The notes below the pieces were generated by a model. The model made no database searches, was not told the DNA's origin, and saw only the letters and a list, made by a program, of their open reading frames with translations. The translations under genes were made by a program, and so were the position numbers. A stretch of 64,000 nt of DNA from Bacteroidota bacterium (lineage in GTDB: Bacteria; Bacteroidota; Bacteroidia; JACPRZ01), in NCBI GenBank assembly GCA_016193485.1, contig JACPRZ010000063.1, positions 288,788-352,787 of the forward strand, written 5' to 3'. Shown here one piece after another: positions 8,521-18,880 of the stretch (positions are counted from its first letter, which is position 1; each line of letters begins with the position of its first letter).

Positions 8521-11500
8521 TAAAAATTTACCCCTGTCGGAAAACGATTTTCTTCATACCGCTTTTTTATTTGTGCGCTGCATTGTCGGGCTACTGCCAG
8601 CCCTATGGCAACGAATGGATTAAATACTCCAATACCTATTACCGTTTTGATATTACTGACAATGGCGTGTATCGAATAACGCAGCAGGCGCTTGGTGACG
8701 CGGGCCTGCCGGTGGCAACCATCAATCCTGAAACGATAAAAATTTTCAGGAACGGGCAGGAAATTTACATTCATATAGAAGGTGAGGGGGATAATTCTTT
8801 TGATCCTGGTGACTTCATTGAATTTTACGCCACAAAAAATGACGGGATTCCGGATGCTGAGTTATATGATGATCCTGCCTGGCAACCCAACCCGCAGGTA
8901 AGTTTATTTAATGATACAGCGGTTTATTTCCTTACATGGGATAATGATGTATCGAATAACCGGTATTTTGCGGTAACGGATACAGATACCACCGGCAAAA
9001 CACCGGCTTCTTTTATCCTTGCGGAAAGCCGGAATGACTACACAGAGGAATATTCTGGTGGACCTTTTACATCTTCAAATATTTACAGCGCACCGTATGA
9101 AATTGGCGAAGGGTGGACAAGCGGTTCATTCACATCACCTGCAACATTCACTCTGAATTTTCCGGAAATCTATGCCGGGTTTGATGCACCTTCAGCCCGC
9201 GCATCCATCTCTTTGCTGGGAACCAATAATAACACTCATATTGTAAATATTGTTTTTGCCGGTAAGGATACAACTGTCACCGGCAGCGCGTTTTATCTTT
9301 ATTTTCTCCCGTTCAATCTTAGTGCGTCATCGCTTTCCCCGGCAACCCAGTGCACCATTAATCCGATTGGAAGTTCGTTAAGCGGCCTTCCCGACAGGAA
9401 TGCCGTTGCGTATATTGCGGTGAAGTATCCGCGAACCCTGAATCTCGGAAACGCATCTTCAGCGAGGTTTTTCCTTCCGGATGGATCGCAAGGAAAATCC
9501 TATCTGATCTTTTCTGACTTTCAACCGGGGGGGAGTAGTTTTATTTATGATGTGACCTTTAATAACCGGATTACGGTTTTCCAGAATGGGAATACCTACT
9601 GGGCCCTGGTGCCTGATATGGGAGGAGAAAAAGAATGTTTTCTGTCGGGTGAAAACTCAGTACGGTATGTGACCGGCATTAAACCGGCAGGAAATGGTGG
9701 AAAATTTACCGATTATGCAGCGGAAGTCATTAACAATAATTATATTATTATTACGCATACATCGCTTCGCAATGAAGCCGATATGTACAAAAATTACCGC
9801 GCGCTTTCTTATGATGGTTTGTACAATCCAGTTGTAATTGAGGTTGATGAACTTTATGATCAGTTCATTTACGGTATCCGGAAGGACGGCCTTGCCATTC
9901 GACACTTTGCTGATTTCATACTTGATAATTGGGATATTGTTCCGCGCGCCCTTTTCCTGTTCGGAAAATCGGTAGCGCCTGACCTCTGCCGGAAATCACC
10001 TGTGAACTATGCAATGAACCTTGTCCCGACATTAGGATACCCACCTGCTGACCATCTTCTTTCGGCAGGTTTGACATACGGCATGGTCACTACTCAATAT
10101 GAACCGGCCATTCCGACCGGACGACTTGCGGCAAGAACTCCGGAAGAAGCAATGTTCTATTACAATAAAGTTACCGAATATGAAACTGTTGCGCAGGAAC
10201 CAGCAGAATGGATGAAGAAGATAATTCATTTCGGGGGGGGGAAGACGTCATGGGAGCAGGAAACCATAAAAAATATTCTTGACAGTTATGATACTATTAT
10301 TGCAGACACCTCTTTTGGCGGATTCGTTTACCCGTTTCTGAAAGCATCCTCTGATCCCATCCAGCCCGAAATAGCAACATCGGCAATAAACCTGATTGAC
10401 AGCGGTGTATCTGTAATAACATTCATCGGACATAGTTCACAATATGGTTTTGACGTGAATCTCGATTTACCCGGTAAATATTCAAACCGGGATGGAAAAT
10501 ACCCGCTGGTAATGGCTATCGGCTGCCTTGCCGGAAATATCCACGATGTGGAAGGAAGTTACAGCGAACAGTGGATCCTGCCTGCAGAGGGAAACGGAAG
10601 CATCGCCTTTTTCGCCTCCACTTCACTCGGAGAACTCAACCCGCTAAAAGATTATTTACGAATTGTTTATAAAACCCTTGGACAAACATTTTATGGCAGT
10701 TCCATTGGCAAAATCATCCAGGAGGCAATTCGCGCGTCACAGGTAAGTTACAACACCGCTGATTATATACATTCTTATTATGACATGGCATTTCACGGTG
10801 ACCCCGCAATTGTCATTCATTCACCGCTATTACCTGACCTGAGCATAAAACAGCAGGATGTCTATTATACGCCATCCTATGTGACTACCGACATGAACAG
10901 TTTTGATATAAATGTGGTGGTTACCAACCTGGGGCGGGCGGTGAGAAAAGAATTTCCCGTTGAAGTCATCCCTAAACTTCCTCTTCTCCCCATTCCTTCA
11001 AATCCGGTAATAAAAGTTCATGATAAAGCGCTCTTTAAAGATACCGTGTCAATAACGCTTCCTGTTGATCCGGTAAACAGTCCGGGACTGAACGAATTTG
11101 CAATATCGGTTAATCCGGGAGGTTCCAGCATTGAAGAAAGCAGGTGGGATAACAATTCAACCACTTCGTTTCTTTTTATCCGGTCAAATGATATTGTTCC
11201 GGTCTATCCTCCTGAATTTGCAATAATACCCGGCAATACGGTTACTTTAACCGCTTCAACCGGAGATCCTTTTGCCGGATTACGGAATTATATTTTTCAG
11301 ATTGATACAAACGGAACGTTTATTTTCCCGCTGGCATCAAAGACCATTTCACAGGCGGGTGGAGTAGTTCAATGGACTCCGCCACTGGTTCTGTCGGACA
11401 GTACGGTCTATTTCTGGAGGGTGCGGTGGGACAGCAGCAATGTCTGGAGAAACAGTTCATTTGAATACATCAACAGTAAATATGGCTGGGGGCAGTCGCA

Positions 11501-13535
11501 TTTCAACCAGTTTCTGAAAAATGATTATATGTTTATCAAGCCTGATTCCCTGTTGCGCAAATTTGATTTTGTGCCCGCCAAAAGAGAACTTTTTTGCAGG
11601 ACAATCGGAAATCCTTCTACACTGGAAGAGCAGACCAATTCTTTCTATACTATTGATTTGGTAGATGGTGAGGGAACATGGTGCTGTGAACATCCTTCCA
11701 TCATGATTGCCGTTATTGATTCGCTTACCCTTGAACCATGGAAAACACCCTGGGGAATATACGATTCCGATCATTATTTCAACCAGGTTAACGGGGCGGC
11801 TTGTTCTTGCGGCTCATGGAACAGGGCTGAGAATTATTTCATATTCTGGTCAAGACCAACAGATGATCAGTACCGCACCTACCTCGCAGAGATGATCACC
11901 AATAAAATACCCGATGGAAATTATGTTCTTATTTATTCGTATAAAAATGCCAACATCAGTTTCTGGAAGAGCGACCTGTTACAGGCATTTTCACTGTTGG
12001 GAGCGGATACCAATGAAATTAAAAGCACTTCCAATGATAATCCCTTTATTTTTCTTTGTCGTAAAGGAATTGCGGGTTTTACTCCGGTTTTACTCAGGGG
12101 TAATACGGATACCGCTACCCTTGAGTTGAATCAGGACCTCGAAAGCAACTGGCGGTACGGAAAAATAACAACTCCCGAAATCGGCCCCTCCAATCAATGG
12201 CAATCGCTGCATTGGCGGATCACATCTGTAGAGCCATCGGATAAATCGGTTCTTTCCGTTACCGGGATTACCATCCAGGCCAATAAAATTCTCATTGCGG
12301 GGCTGGATTCAATCGGACCCGGCACACCGGATATTTTAAACCTGAATAATTTTATTGATGCGGATAGTTTTCCCGGAATGCAACTCTCTCTTTTTTTACA
12401 GGACGATTTAATGAAAACCCCAGCGCATATTAGAAACTGGAGAATATTATTTGAAGGCGTTCCGGAAGCGGCACTGAATCCTTCTCTTTACCATACTTTT
12501 TTTGACGACACGTTGCAGGAAGGTGCACAGTTACAATGCGCAACTGCCGTTCAGAACATCAGTTATTACAATATGGATAGTATGCGGGTTCACTGGTGGA
12601 TAAATACCGCAAACCAGGCAACAGTCGGTTCCACATACAAAAAACTGAAACCGTTGGCGCCTGCTGATACGCTGATAGCGCGCTATACCTACAACACTAT
12701 GAATATTCCGGGATATAATTCCCTGTGGATTGAAATAAACCCGAAAGATTCACTGTGGCAGAGAGAACAAACGCATTTCAACAATATTGCCCAGATACCC
12801 TTTTATGTAGAGCGCGACAGGACGAACCCGATCCTCGATGTTACTTTTGACGGAATACATATTCTTAACGGGGATATTGTTTCAGCCGAACCCGATATTT
12901 TGTTTCAACTCAAAGATGAAAACAAATATCTTGTCCTGAATGATTCAAATTTATTTGAGGTTTATATCAAATACCCCGGTGCTACAACTGATGTCCAGGT
13001 TCCCTATGATGGAGTAACATTGGTTTTCACACCCGCATCGCTTCCTGAAAACAAAGCAAGAGTTAATTTCAGGCCTACGTTCACGGATGACGGAACATAT
13101 CAACTCCGCGTGAGCGGTAAAGATGCATCCAATAACCGGTCGGGGGATATGGAATACATTATTTCATTTCAGGTCATCACCCGGCCATCTGTAACCTATT
13201 TTCTGAATTGGCCCAACCCCTTCTCAACGGCAACGCATTTTGTATTCACTCTTACCGGTTCGGATGTGCCTGACCAGATAAGGATACAGATCATGACCAT
13301 TACCGGAAAGGTTGTCCGTGAAATATTCGGATGGGAACTGGGTAATCTTCACATCGGCAGAAACATCACCGACTTCAGATGGGACGGTACCGATCAGTGG
13401 GGAGACCGTCTCGCCAATGGAATTTATCTATATAAAGTTGATATCCGCCTCAACGGGGAATTCATTGAACACCGCTCTACCGATGCTGACCGTTACTTCC
13501 ATAAGGGTTACGGGAAAATGTACCTGATGCGATGA
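8517..13535 (+). CDS. PorU2-like C25 (gingipain-family) cysteine peptidase / putative T9SS sortase
   Basis: A 1672-residue secreted protein. After the signal peptide come beta-rich domains, then the C25 fold with the dyad His639 (TFIGHSSQYGFD) and Cys670 (VMAIGCLAGNIHD). Next are CARDB-like Ig domains (PDLSIKQQDVYYTP onward) and a C-terminal FlgD-like Ig domain (NWPNPFSTATHFVF ... WDGTDQWGDRLANGIYLYKV). Classical PorU is about 1100-1300 residues; this longer layout matches proteins named PorU2 in Bacteroidota. PorU sortases cut the C-terminal signal of T9SS cargo and attach it to lipid; whether PorU2 does so is unproven. The gene overlaps the PorV-like gene upstream and the glycosyltransferase downstream by four bases each, so all three are probably made together. 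A run of nine G lies at 10233-10241. Confidence 0.85.
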   Translation: MIKIYPCRKTIFFIPLFYLCAALSGYCQPYGNEWIKYSNTYYRFDITDNGVYRITQQALGDAGLPVATINPETIKIFRNGQEIYIHIEGEGDNSFDPGDFIEFYATKNDGIPDAELYDDPAWQPNPQVSLFNDTAVYFLTWDNDVSNNRYFAVTDTDTTGKTPASFILAESRNDYTEEYSGGPFTSSNIYSAPYEIGEGWTSGSFTSPATFTLNFPEIYAGFDAPSARASISLLGTNNNTHIVNIVFAGKDTTVTGSAFYLYFLPFNLSASSLSPATQCTINPIGSSLSGLPDRNAVAYIAVKYPRTLNLGNASSARFFLPDGSQGKSYLIFSDFQPGGSSFIYDVTFNNRITVFQNGNTYWALVPDMGGEKECFLSGENSVRYVTGIKPAGNGGKFTDYAAEVINNNYIIITHTSLRNEADMYKNYRALSYDGLYNPVVIEVDELYDQFIYGIRKDGLAIRHFADFILDNWDIVPRALFLFGKSVAPDLCRKSPVNYAMNLVPTLGYPPADHLLSAGLTYGMVTTQYEPAIPTGRLAARTPEEAMFYYNKVTEYETVAQEPAEWMKKIIHFGGGKTSWEQETIKNILDSYDTIIADTSFGGFVYPFLKASSDPIQPEIATSAINLIDSGVSVITFIGHSSQYGFDVNLDLPGKYSNRDGKYPLVMAIGCLAGNIHDVEGSYSEQWILPAEGNGSIAFFASTSLGELNPLKDYLRIVYKTLGQTFYGSSIGKIIQEAIRASQVSYNTADYIHSYYDMAFHGDPAIVIHSPLLPDLSIKQQDVYYTPSYVTTDMNSFDINVVVTNLGRAVRKEFPVEVIPKLPLLPIPSNPVIKVHDKALFKDTVSITLPVDPVNSPGLNEFAISVNPGGSSIEESRWDNNSTTSFLFIRSNDIVPVYPPEFAIIPGNTVTLTASTGDPFAGLRNYIFQIDTNGTFIFPLASKTISQAGGVVQWTPPLVLSDSTVYFWRVRWDSSNVWRNSSFEYINSKYGWGQSHFNQFLKNDYMFIKPDSLLRKFDFVPAKRELFCRTIGNPSTLEEQTNSFYTIDLVDGEGTWCCEHPSIMIAVIDSLTLEPWKTPWGIYDSDHYFNQVNGAACSCGSWNRAENYFIFWSRPTDDQYRTYLAEMITNKIPDGNYVLIYSYKNANISFWKSDLLQAFSLLGADTNEIKSTSNDNPFIFLCRKGIAGFTPVLLRGNTDTATLELNQDLESNWRYGKITTPEIGPSNQWQSLHWRITSVEPSDKSVLSVTGITIQANKILIAGLDSIGPGTPDILNLNNFIDADSFPGMQLSLFLQDDLMKTPAHIRNWRILFEGVPEAALNPSLYHTFFDDTLQEGAQLQCATAVQNISYYNMDSMRVHWWINTANQATVGSTYKKLKPLAPADTLIARYTYNTMNIPGYNSLWIEINPKDSLWQREQTHFNNIAQIPFYVERDRTNPILDVTFDGIHILNGDIVSAEPDILFQLKDENKYLVLNDSNLFEVYIKYPGATTDVQVPYDGVTLVFTPASLPENKARVNFRPTFTDDGTYQLRVSGKDASNNRSGDMEYIISFQVITRPSVTYFLNWPNPFSTATHFVFTLTGSDVPDQIRIQIMTITGKVVREIFGWELGNLHIGRNITDFRWDGTDQWGDRLANGIYLYKVDIRLNGEFIEHRSTDADRYFHKGYGKMYLMR

Positions 13536-14983
13536 ATCCATTCAATCGGATTTCACCGGCTTTCGTTTCTTTAGGAATTACTTTTTTTCTTGCGGGCATT
13601 ATGACTTTTTTCAGTGCGGATATTCCTTTTTTCTGGGATGAGGTTTACTATATTCAGGCCGCTCATGATTTTTTTGATTCCGGATTCGCCACTCTTATAC
13701 CTGGGGAGGGACGGGATCCCGGGCATTTTTCTCTTTATGGATTCTACATGGCTCTTTCCTGGAAACTTTTCGGTAAATCATTAGTTGTAAGCCATATTGC
13801 CTTATTACCCGTTATTCTGGGAATTATTTGGGAATACTTCAAACTAGCACTGAAATTTATTCCCGTAAAATTCATTGCTCCTGCCATGTTACTACTGATT
13901 GCAGAACCCGCGTTAGCAACTCAGACCATTCTCATGGGCCATGATCTCTTCCTTGTTTATTTTTTTCTATTAGGGCTGAATGGATTGCTGTCAGGTAATA
14001 ATTTCATCTATTCACTTGCATTATGTTTCCTCCCGGCATGTTCCATTCGCGGGATATTCTCTTTTCTTGCCCTGCTTATTCTGCATTTAGTACTCCGGCC
14101 ATTCAATGCCAAAAGGGTAAACGGAAAAACCGAATGGCTGGCATACCTGCCTTCAATAGTATTGTTTACCTGCTGGATCATTTATCATAAAAATTCAACC
14201 GGCTGGATGTTAATTCCTCCCGGTGATATTTTGTATAGCCGTGAATTGCTGCCTGCCGCTTTAATGGTAAAGAGAACGATCCTTATTTTATGGCAGGTTA
14301 TTGATTCCGGCAGGGTATTCCTCTGGGTTTTTATTGCACTTTCACTTGCATATTACTTTTTACACAAAAAAAAATCACTTCACCATGGCTCCATGCATGA
14401 TAAATCATTTATTTTTCTTTTGATGCTGCTATTCATTCCTTTAGGGATTTGCATTTCTTATATCGCTCCGCTTAATCTGACAACCAATCATCATTATTAT
14501 CTCACAACCTTCCTGGTTTCCCATATTGCAGTTCTCTGGTTTTTTGAACTCTTTTCATTCAGGAAAGTTTTCCGGTATATTCTGATGGCAATATTTTGTA
14601 CCGGGCTGATAACCGGGAATCTCTGGATCTATTCCGGAGGGTTTAGCAACGGATGGGATTCTTCACTTAAAATACTCCCGTACTTCAAACTTAAAAAAGA
14701 ACTTATAAATTATGTCAGGCAGGAAAAGATAAATCCGGTTTCGGTTGGCGCACGCTTTCCCATGTATGATGAGCATAATATTTCATACCTGGAAGATTCA
14801 TTATTTGCATTTTCGGCTATTGGAAACTCATCCTTCAGTTCATTTCATTATATTTTGTTATCTAATATTCCCAATATTTTTACAAAGGAAGAGCAGGATG
14901 TGTTACATAACCGATGGATAGTCATTAAAGAATTCCGGTCGGGACAGGTATATATCAAACTTTTCCGGAGGCCGGATTTGTAA
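13532..14983 (+). CDS. GT-C fold (GT39/ArnT-like) membrane glycosyltransferase
   Basis: A 483-residue polytopic membrane protein with about ten hydrophobic segments. The first periplasmic loop after TM1 carries FFWDEVYYIQAAHDF, the acidic DE motif of GT39/PMT_2/ArnT enzymes, followed by GRDPGHFSLYGFYM. The C-terminal part is a small periplasmic domain. Members transfer sugars from polyprenyl-phosphate carriers to lipid or protein on the periplasmic side. Its ATG overlaps the stop of the PorU2-like gene (ATGA). The coupling suggests that it modifies either the surface lipid to which T9SS cargo is attached or the cargo itself; this is inference. The substrate cannot be read from the sequence. 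Confidence 0.75.
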   Translation: MNPFNRISPAFVSLGITFFLAGIMTFFSADIPFFWDEVYYIQAAHDFFDSGFATLIPGEGRDPGHFSLYGFYMALSWKLFGKSLVVSHIALLPVILGIIWEYFKLALKFIPVKFIAPAMLLLIAEPALATQTILMGHDLFLVYFFLLGLNGLLSGNNFIYSLALCFLPACSIRGIFSFLALLILHLVLRPFNAKRVNGKTEWLAYLPSIVLFTCWIIYHKNSTGWMLIPPGDILYSRELLPAALMVKRTILILWQVIDSGRVFLWVFIALSLAYYFLHKKKSLHHGSMHDKSFIFLLMLLFIPLGICISYIAPLNLTTNHHYYLTTFLVSHIAVLWFFELFSFRKVFRYILMAIFCTGLITGNLWIYSGGFSNGWDSSLKILPYFKLKKELINYVRQEKINPVSVGARFPMYDEHNISYLEDSLFAFSAIGNSSFSSFHYILLSNIPNIFTKEEQDVLHNRWIVIKEFRSGQVYIKLFRRPDL

Positions 14984-14998
14984 AAAAGAGATCGGAAA

Positions 14999-16525
14999 TT
15001 ACGGAAACAGGCGTCCGTACATCCTCGGAAACGGTATGGTTTCGCGAACATGGTGAAGTCCGCATATCCAGGCGACAAAGCGCTCCAGCCCGAGGCCGAA
15101 TCCCGAATGAGGAACGGAACCATACCTGCGCAGGTCAAGGTACCATTCAAATTCTTTCATGGGAAGTTCGTTCTCCCTGATTTTTCCGATGAGCAGGTTA
15201 AGATCGGTTTCCCTTTCACCCCCTCCTACTATTTCACCGAATCCTTCAGGCGCCAAAACGTCCACCCCGCGGGCGTACCGGGAATCCTTTTCATCACGCT
15301 TCATGTAAAATGCTTTTACTTCATGCGGCCAGTTGAATACCATCACCGGAACATCAAAGAGGCGTGTCAGCACTGTTTCATCTGAACCGCCAAAATCACC
15401 CCCCTCCTTAAAGTTCTTTGCCGATTCAATCCATTGCGGAATGTTTTTTGCCGTTTCTTCCAGTTCATGCAATTCGCCTGTAAGGGCGTCAATTTTACTC
15501 TTGTGAAATGATATTTCTCCCTGTTTTACACCGGATTGTTTGGTTTTATTTGTCCTCTCTGCTATTTCTTCCTGCACTTTCCGGATTTTTTCCTGTAATT
15601 CCTTCAGGTCGTTTTCAAGGGTGTTGATTGAATTTTTTCCGTTTACCTCCTTTTCACCGCGGATAATCTTCACGGCTTCGGAATATGTCATCCGGCAAAA
15701 CGGTTTATTTACACCATTTTCAAGATAGGCGGTATCGCGCTCTAATATTTTCAGTTCGGAAGCGCATTGGGTCAATACATCCTTCACAACATTTTTCATA
15801 AAGTCCTCAATAAGTTCCATATCATCTTCAAGCGTGTAAAAAGCCATTTCGGGTTCTATCATCCAGAATTCGGAAAGATGCCTGCGGGTTTTGGATTTTT
15901 CGGCACGGAAAGTAGGCCCGAAAGTGTAAATTTTACCATGCGCAAATGCCATTGACTCACCGTATAACTGGCCTGACTGGGATAAATAAGCGGGCTGGCC
16001 GAAAAAATCAGTCCCGAAAAGAGTAGAGGTTCCTTCACAAGCATTACCGGTAAAAATGGGGGCATCCATCTGGATAAACCCGTTTTTCTGGAAATAGCGG
16101 TGAATTGCCTGGATAAGTTGGTTCCGCACTCGCATGATCGCCCACTGGCGCCTGCTGCGAAGCCACAAATGGCGGTTGTCCATCAGGTAATCGGTGCCAT
16201 GAGGTTTGTTGGATATGGGATAATTTTCCGATTGCGATAGTACGGCAAGACGGCTCACCAGGAGTTCAAATCCGCCAATCTGCTTTTCATCGCGGTTTAC
16301 AACCCCCTCGATAACTACTGCCGTTTCAAGAGAAAGTTGCCGGGCAATGGAAAAAATTTCATCACCGGTTTTTTCTTGCGCCACAACGCACTGGGTAAAC
16401 CCGGTACCGTCACGGACAATAAGAAAAACGATGGTCTTGCTTTCACGCCTGTTGGTTACCCATCCTTTGATAGCGACCTCCTTTCCGTTAAATTTATCAA
16501 AGCCGCTGATAAACACCTCTTCCAT
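14999..16525 (-). CDS. asnS: Asparaginyl-tRNA synthetase
   Basis: A 508-residue class IIb synthetase. The N-terminal OB anticodon-binding domain (GKEVAIKGWVTNRRESKTIVF) is followed by class II motif 2 (FRAEKSKTRRHLSEFWMIEPE region) and motif 3 (GFGLGLERFVAWICGL). A charged, helical insertion of about 80 residues (LENDLKELQEKIRKVQEEI region) sits between motifs 2 and 3, as in AsnRS of other Bacteroidota, so it is a family trait rather than an anomaly. FDVPVMVFNWPHEVKAFYMK favours AsnRS over AspRS. It is convergent with the glycosyltransferase gene and divergent from rpoN. Confidence 0.96.
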   Translation of the reverse strand: MEEVFISGFDKFNGKEVAIKGWVTNRRESKTIVFLIVRDGTGFTQCVVAQEKTGDEIFSIARQLSLETAVVIEGVVNRDEKQIGGFELLVSRLAVLSQSENYPISNKPHGTDYLMDNRHLWLRSRRQWAIMRVRNQLIQAIHRYFQKNGFIQMDAPIFTGNACEGTSTLFGTDFFGQPAYLSQSGQLYGESMAFAHGKIYTFGPTFRAEKSKTRRHLSEFWMIEPEMAFYTLEDDMELIEDFMKNVVKDVLTQCASELKILERDTAYLENGVNKPFCRMTYSEAVKIIRGEKEVNGKNSINTLENDLKELQEKIRKVQEEIAERTNKTKQSGVKQGEISFHKSKIDALTGELHELEETAKNIPQWIESAKNFKEGGDFGGSDETVLTRLFDVPVMVFNWPHEVKAFYMKRDEKDSRYARGVDVLAPEGFGEIVGGGERETDLNLLIGKIRENELPMKEFEWYLDLRRYGSVPHSGFGLGLERFVAWICGLHHVRETIPFPRMYGRLFP

Positions 16526-16610
16526 TGGGTTTAGGGATAAGAGATAAGGAATAGGGAATAGGGAATAGCGAGAAAGGGATATGGGATACGGAAATTCCCA
16601 ATTCCTTTAT
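16526..16610. repeat. Simple GGGAATA-type repeat upstream of asnS
   Basis: Short direct units of GGGAATAGGGAATAG and GGATATGGGATA fill the stretch next to the asnS start. A related sequence on the other strand (TTATCCCTATATTTCC) lies in the gap before yraN (5240-5275). It is a low-complexity dispersed family of unknown role. Confidence 0.5.
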
Positions 16611-16666
16611 GATTAAAAATAAATTTTACAAGGACTAAAGTCATCTTTAACTGTAAATTGAATCTC

Positions 16667-16738
16667 TATATTTGAAAACCAAAATTATTATTTCGGACAA
16701 AAGTAGAAAATTAGACAACGTAACTATTTTTATATTTG
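16667..16738 (+). promoter_or_regulatory. Two candidate TATATTTG promoter elements for rpoN
   Basis: TATATTTG at 16667-16674 and again at 16731-16738 both match TAnnTTTG exactly. The second lies 37 bp before the rpoN ATG and gives a leader of about 30 nt, so it is the better candidate; the first may serve as an alternative start. The -33 boxes are not distinct. Confidence 0.5.
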
Positions 16739-16775
16739 TAAACTGATAATTCAAACAGAATACAAGCCGACTCTC

Positions 16776-18278
16776 ATGTCTGATTTAAAACAGCGATTAC
16801 AACAGCAACTCCAGTTAAAACTGGGACCGCACCAGATTCAACTGATGCGGCTTATCCAGTTACCCGCCCTTGCACTGGATCAGAGGATAAAAGAAGAGAT
16901 GGAAAGCAATCCAGCACTTGAAGATGAGAGCGGTGAACCGGCCGATGAAAGTTCCGAATCCACCGGTGAAAGCGGAGAGGAAGAATCCCTGCCCGGGCAG
17001 GATGAATCAACGGATGAAGGGGAAAAATCTTCCTCCGAAGACGAATTCAACCTCAACGATTTTATGGAAGATGATGAAATTCCGGCTTACCGTCTTCATG
17101 TCCGCAATATCGGTCCGGATGAAGATCGAAAGGTAATGCCGGTTGTGGTACAAAAAACATTTCACGATAACCTGCTGCAGCAACTTGGACTAAGGGAATG
17201 GTCGGATAAAGAATTTCTGATCGGGGAATACGTTATCGGCAATATTGATGATGACGGATACCTGCGCAGGGATATTCAGGCGATATGCGATGACCTTGCA
17301 TTTACGCAGAACATCACAGCCACACCCGAAGAAATAGAAAAAGTTCTGACCGGCATACAGGAGTTTGATCCTCCGGGCGTTGGCGCCCGCGATCTTCGCG
17401 AGTGCCTTCTGATTCAGTTGAACCGGATAAAAAATGAATCCGGGGGTTTAGAGATACCTATCCGTTTAGTCACTGAAATGTTTGATGAGTTTACAAAGAA
17501 AAATTATGTCAAAATAGGAAAAGAACTGAAATTAGATGAAGAAGAACTCAAAAAAGCAATAACCGAAATAACCCATCTTAATCCGCGACCCGGTGGATCC
17601 ACACCGGATTCCGAAAAAGGCGCAGTACAGGTGTTACCTGATTTTATCCTTACCGTACAGGATAATGAACTTGAACTTTCGCTTACCGCCCCGAACAGGC
17701 CGGAACTGCGACTGAGCAGGGGGTACCTTAATATGCTTGAAGAATATGCCTCCAAGAAGAATAAAAAGATTAAAGGAAATGCGGAAGCCCTTCAGTTCAT
17801 CAAAGATAAAATTGAAAGAGCCAAGGGTTTTATTCAGATGATGCGTGAGCGTAACCAGACGCTGACAAACACGATGAACGCCATCCTGCAATACCAGAAA
17901 GAATATTTTCTCACGGGGGATATAGCAAAACTGAAGCCGATGATTCTGAAGGATATTGCCGATAAAACCGGCTATGATATTTCAACCGTTTCAAGGGTAT
18001 CAAACCAGAAATATGTGCAAACGCCATACGGCACTTTTCTTGTAAAAAGTTACTTTTCCGAGTCACTGCAGAGCGAAAGCGGTGAAGAGGTCTCTTCGCG
18101 GGCGGTAAAAAAAATATTGCAGGAAATCACGGAGAGCGAAGATCCGCGCAATCCCTATTCGGACGATGCCCTGAGCCGTATCCTCAAAAAAAAGGGCTAC
18201 CCGATAGCAAGAAGAACCGTGGCGAAGTACCGTAAAATGCTGAACATACCTCTTGCCCGGTTACGGAAAAAATTATGA
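16776..18278 (+). CDS. rpoN: RNA polymerase sigma-54 factor
   Basis: A 500-residue sigma-54. Region I is the Gln/Leu-rich start (LKQRLQQQLQLKLGPHQIQL), which receives the activator signal; region II is the acidic stretch of residues about 45-100; region III carries the core-binding domain (FDPPGVGARDLRECLLIQ) and a helix-turn-helix (DISTVSRVSNQKYV). The RpoN box is ARRTVAKYRKMLNIP, which reads the -24 promoter element. It directs RNA polymerase to -24/-12 promoters and depends on AAA+ activators; none is encoded in this window. Its TGA overlaps the ATG of the next gene (ATGA). Confidence 0.96.
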   Translation: MSDLKQRLQQQLQLKLGPHQIQLMRLIQLPALALDQRIKEEMESNPALEDESGEPADESSESTGESGEEESLPGQDESTDEGEKSSSEDEFNLNDFMEDDEIPAYRLHVRNIGPDEDRKVMPVVVQKTFHDNLLQQLGLREWSDKEFLIGEYVIGNIDDDGYLRRDIQAICDDLAFTQNITATPEEIEKVLTGIQEFDPPGVGARDLRECLLIQLNRIKNESGGLEIPIRLVTEMFDEFTKKNYVKIGKELKLDEEELKKAITEITHLNPRPGGSTPDSEKGAVQVLPDFILTVQDNELELSLTAPNRPELRLSRGYLNMLEEYASKKNKKIKGNAEALQFIKDKIERAKGFIQMMRERNQTLTNTMNAILQYQKEYFLTGDIAKLKPMILKDIADKTGYDISTVSRVSNQKYVQTPYGTFLVKSYFSESLQSESGEEVSSRAVKKILQEITESEDPRNPYSDDALSRILKKKGYPIARRTVAKYRKMLNIPLARLRKKL

Positions 18279-18880
18279 TCCTTTTTGCCCGCCTGATCTC
18301 TTATGTTTTCCATCCTCTTATCCTTCCGGTAGCAGGACTGCTTATTGTTTTTAATCTCGAATTTTATGTTGCATGGGCTTTAACTTTTCAAGCAAAAATG
18401 ATAATCACGTCTATTGTTTTTATTTTTACCTTCCTGCTTCCTGCTTTGAATGTTTTATTCCTGTACAAGAAGGGAATAATAAATACGCTGCAGATGGATT
18501 CACAAAAAGAGCGGATCCTTCCGCTTTTCCTTGCAGTTATCTCCTATGGGATCCTCTATTATTTTATCCGGAAGTCAAATCTTCCCTTTATCATTGACCG
18601 GATGGTTTTGGGTGGAGTGATGTCGGTTGCTCTTTGCTTTATTATTACTTTTTTCTGGAAAATAAGTTTACACATGGCAGGCGTGGGTGCCCTGCTCGGT
18701 ATGCTGATAGCCGTCTCGTACCGCATTGGGATTGACCTTGCGGATTATGTAATCATTGTTTCGCTTTGTGCCGGGCTTACCGGATTTGCACGGCTGCAGA
18801 CCTCATCCCATAGTTCATTGCAGGTTTATGCAGGATTTCTGGCGGGAATGGGATGTGAAATAGGCGGGTTTTATATTTAA
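18275..18880 (+). CDS. PAP2-superfamily-like membrane protein
   Basis: A 201-residue integral membrane protein with about six hydrophobic helices. The residues WKISLHMAGVG and ARLQTSSHSSLQVYAGFLAGMG resemble the spaced basic/His motifs of PAP2 phosphatases, but the canonical PSGH and full catalytic triad are not obvious, so catalysis is uncertain. PAP2 enzymes remove phosphate from lipid phosphates such as undecaprenyl pyrophosphate. It overlaps rpoN by four bases, which suggests co-translation, and its 3' end overlaps the convergent hemW by four bases. Confidence 0.7.
   Translation: MILFARLISYVFHPLILPVAGLLIVFNLEFYVAWALTFQAKMIITSIVFIFTFLLPALNVLFLYKKGIINTLQMDSQKERILPLFLAVISYGILYYFIRKSNLPFIIDRMVLGGVMSVALCFIITFFWKISLHMAGVGALLGMLIAVSYRIGIDLADYVIIVSLCAGLTGFARLQTSSHSSLQVYAGFLAGMGCEIGGFYI

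Noticed and set aside
15540..15730. Insertion of about 80 residues in asnS as a foreign domain
   Set aside because: A comparable helical insertion is a normal feature of AsnRS in Bacteroidota.
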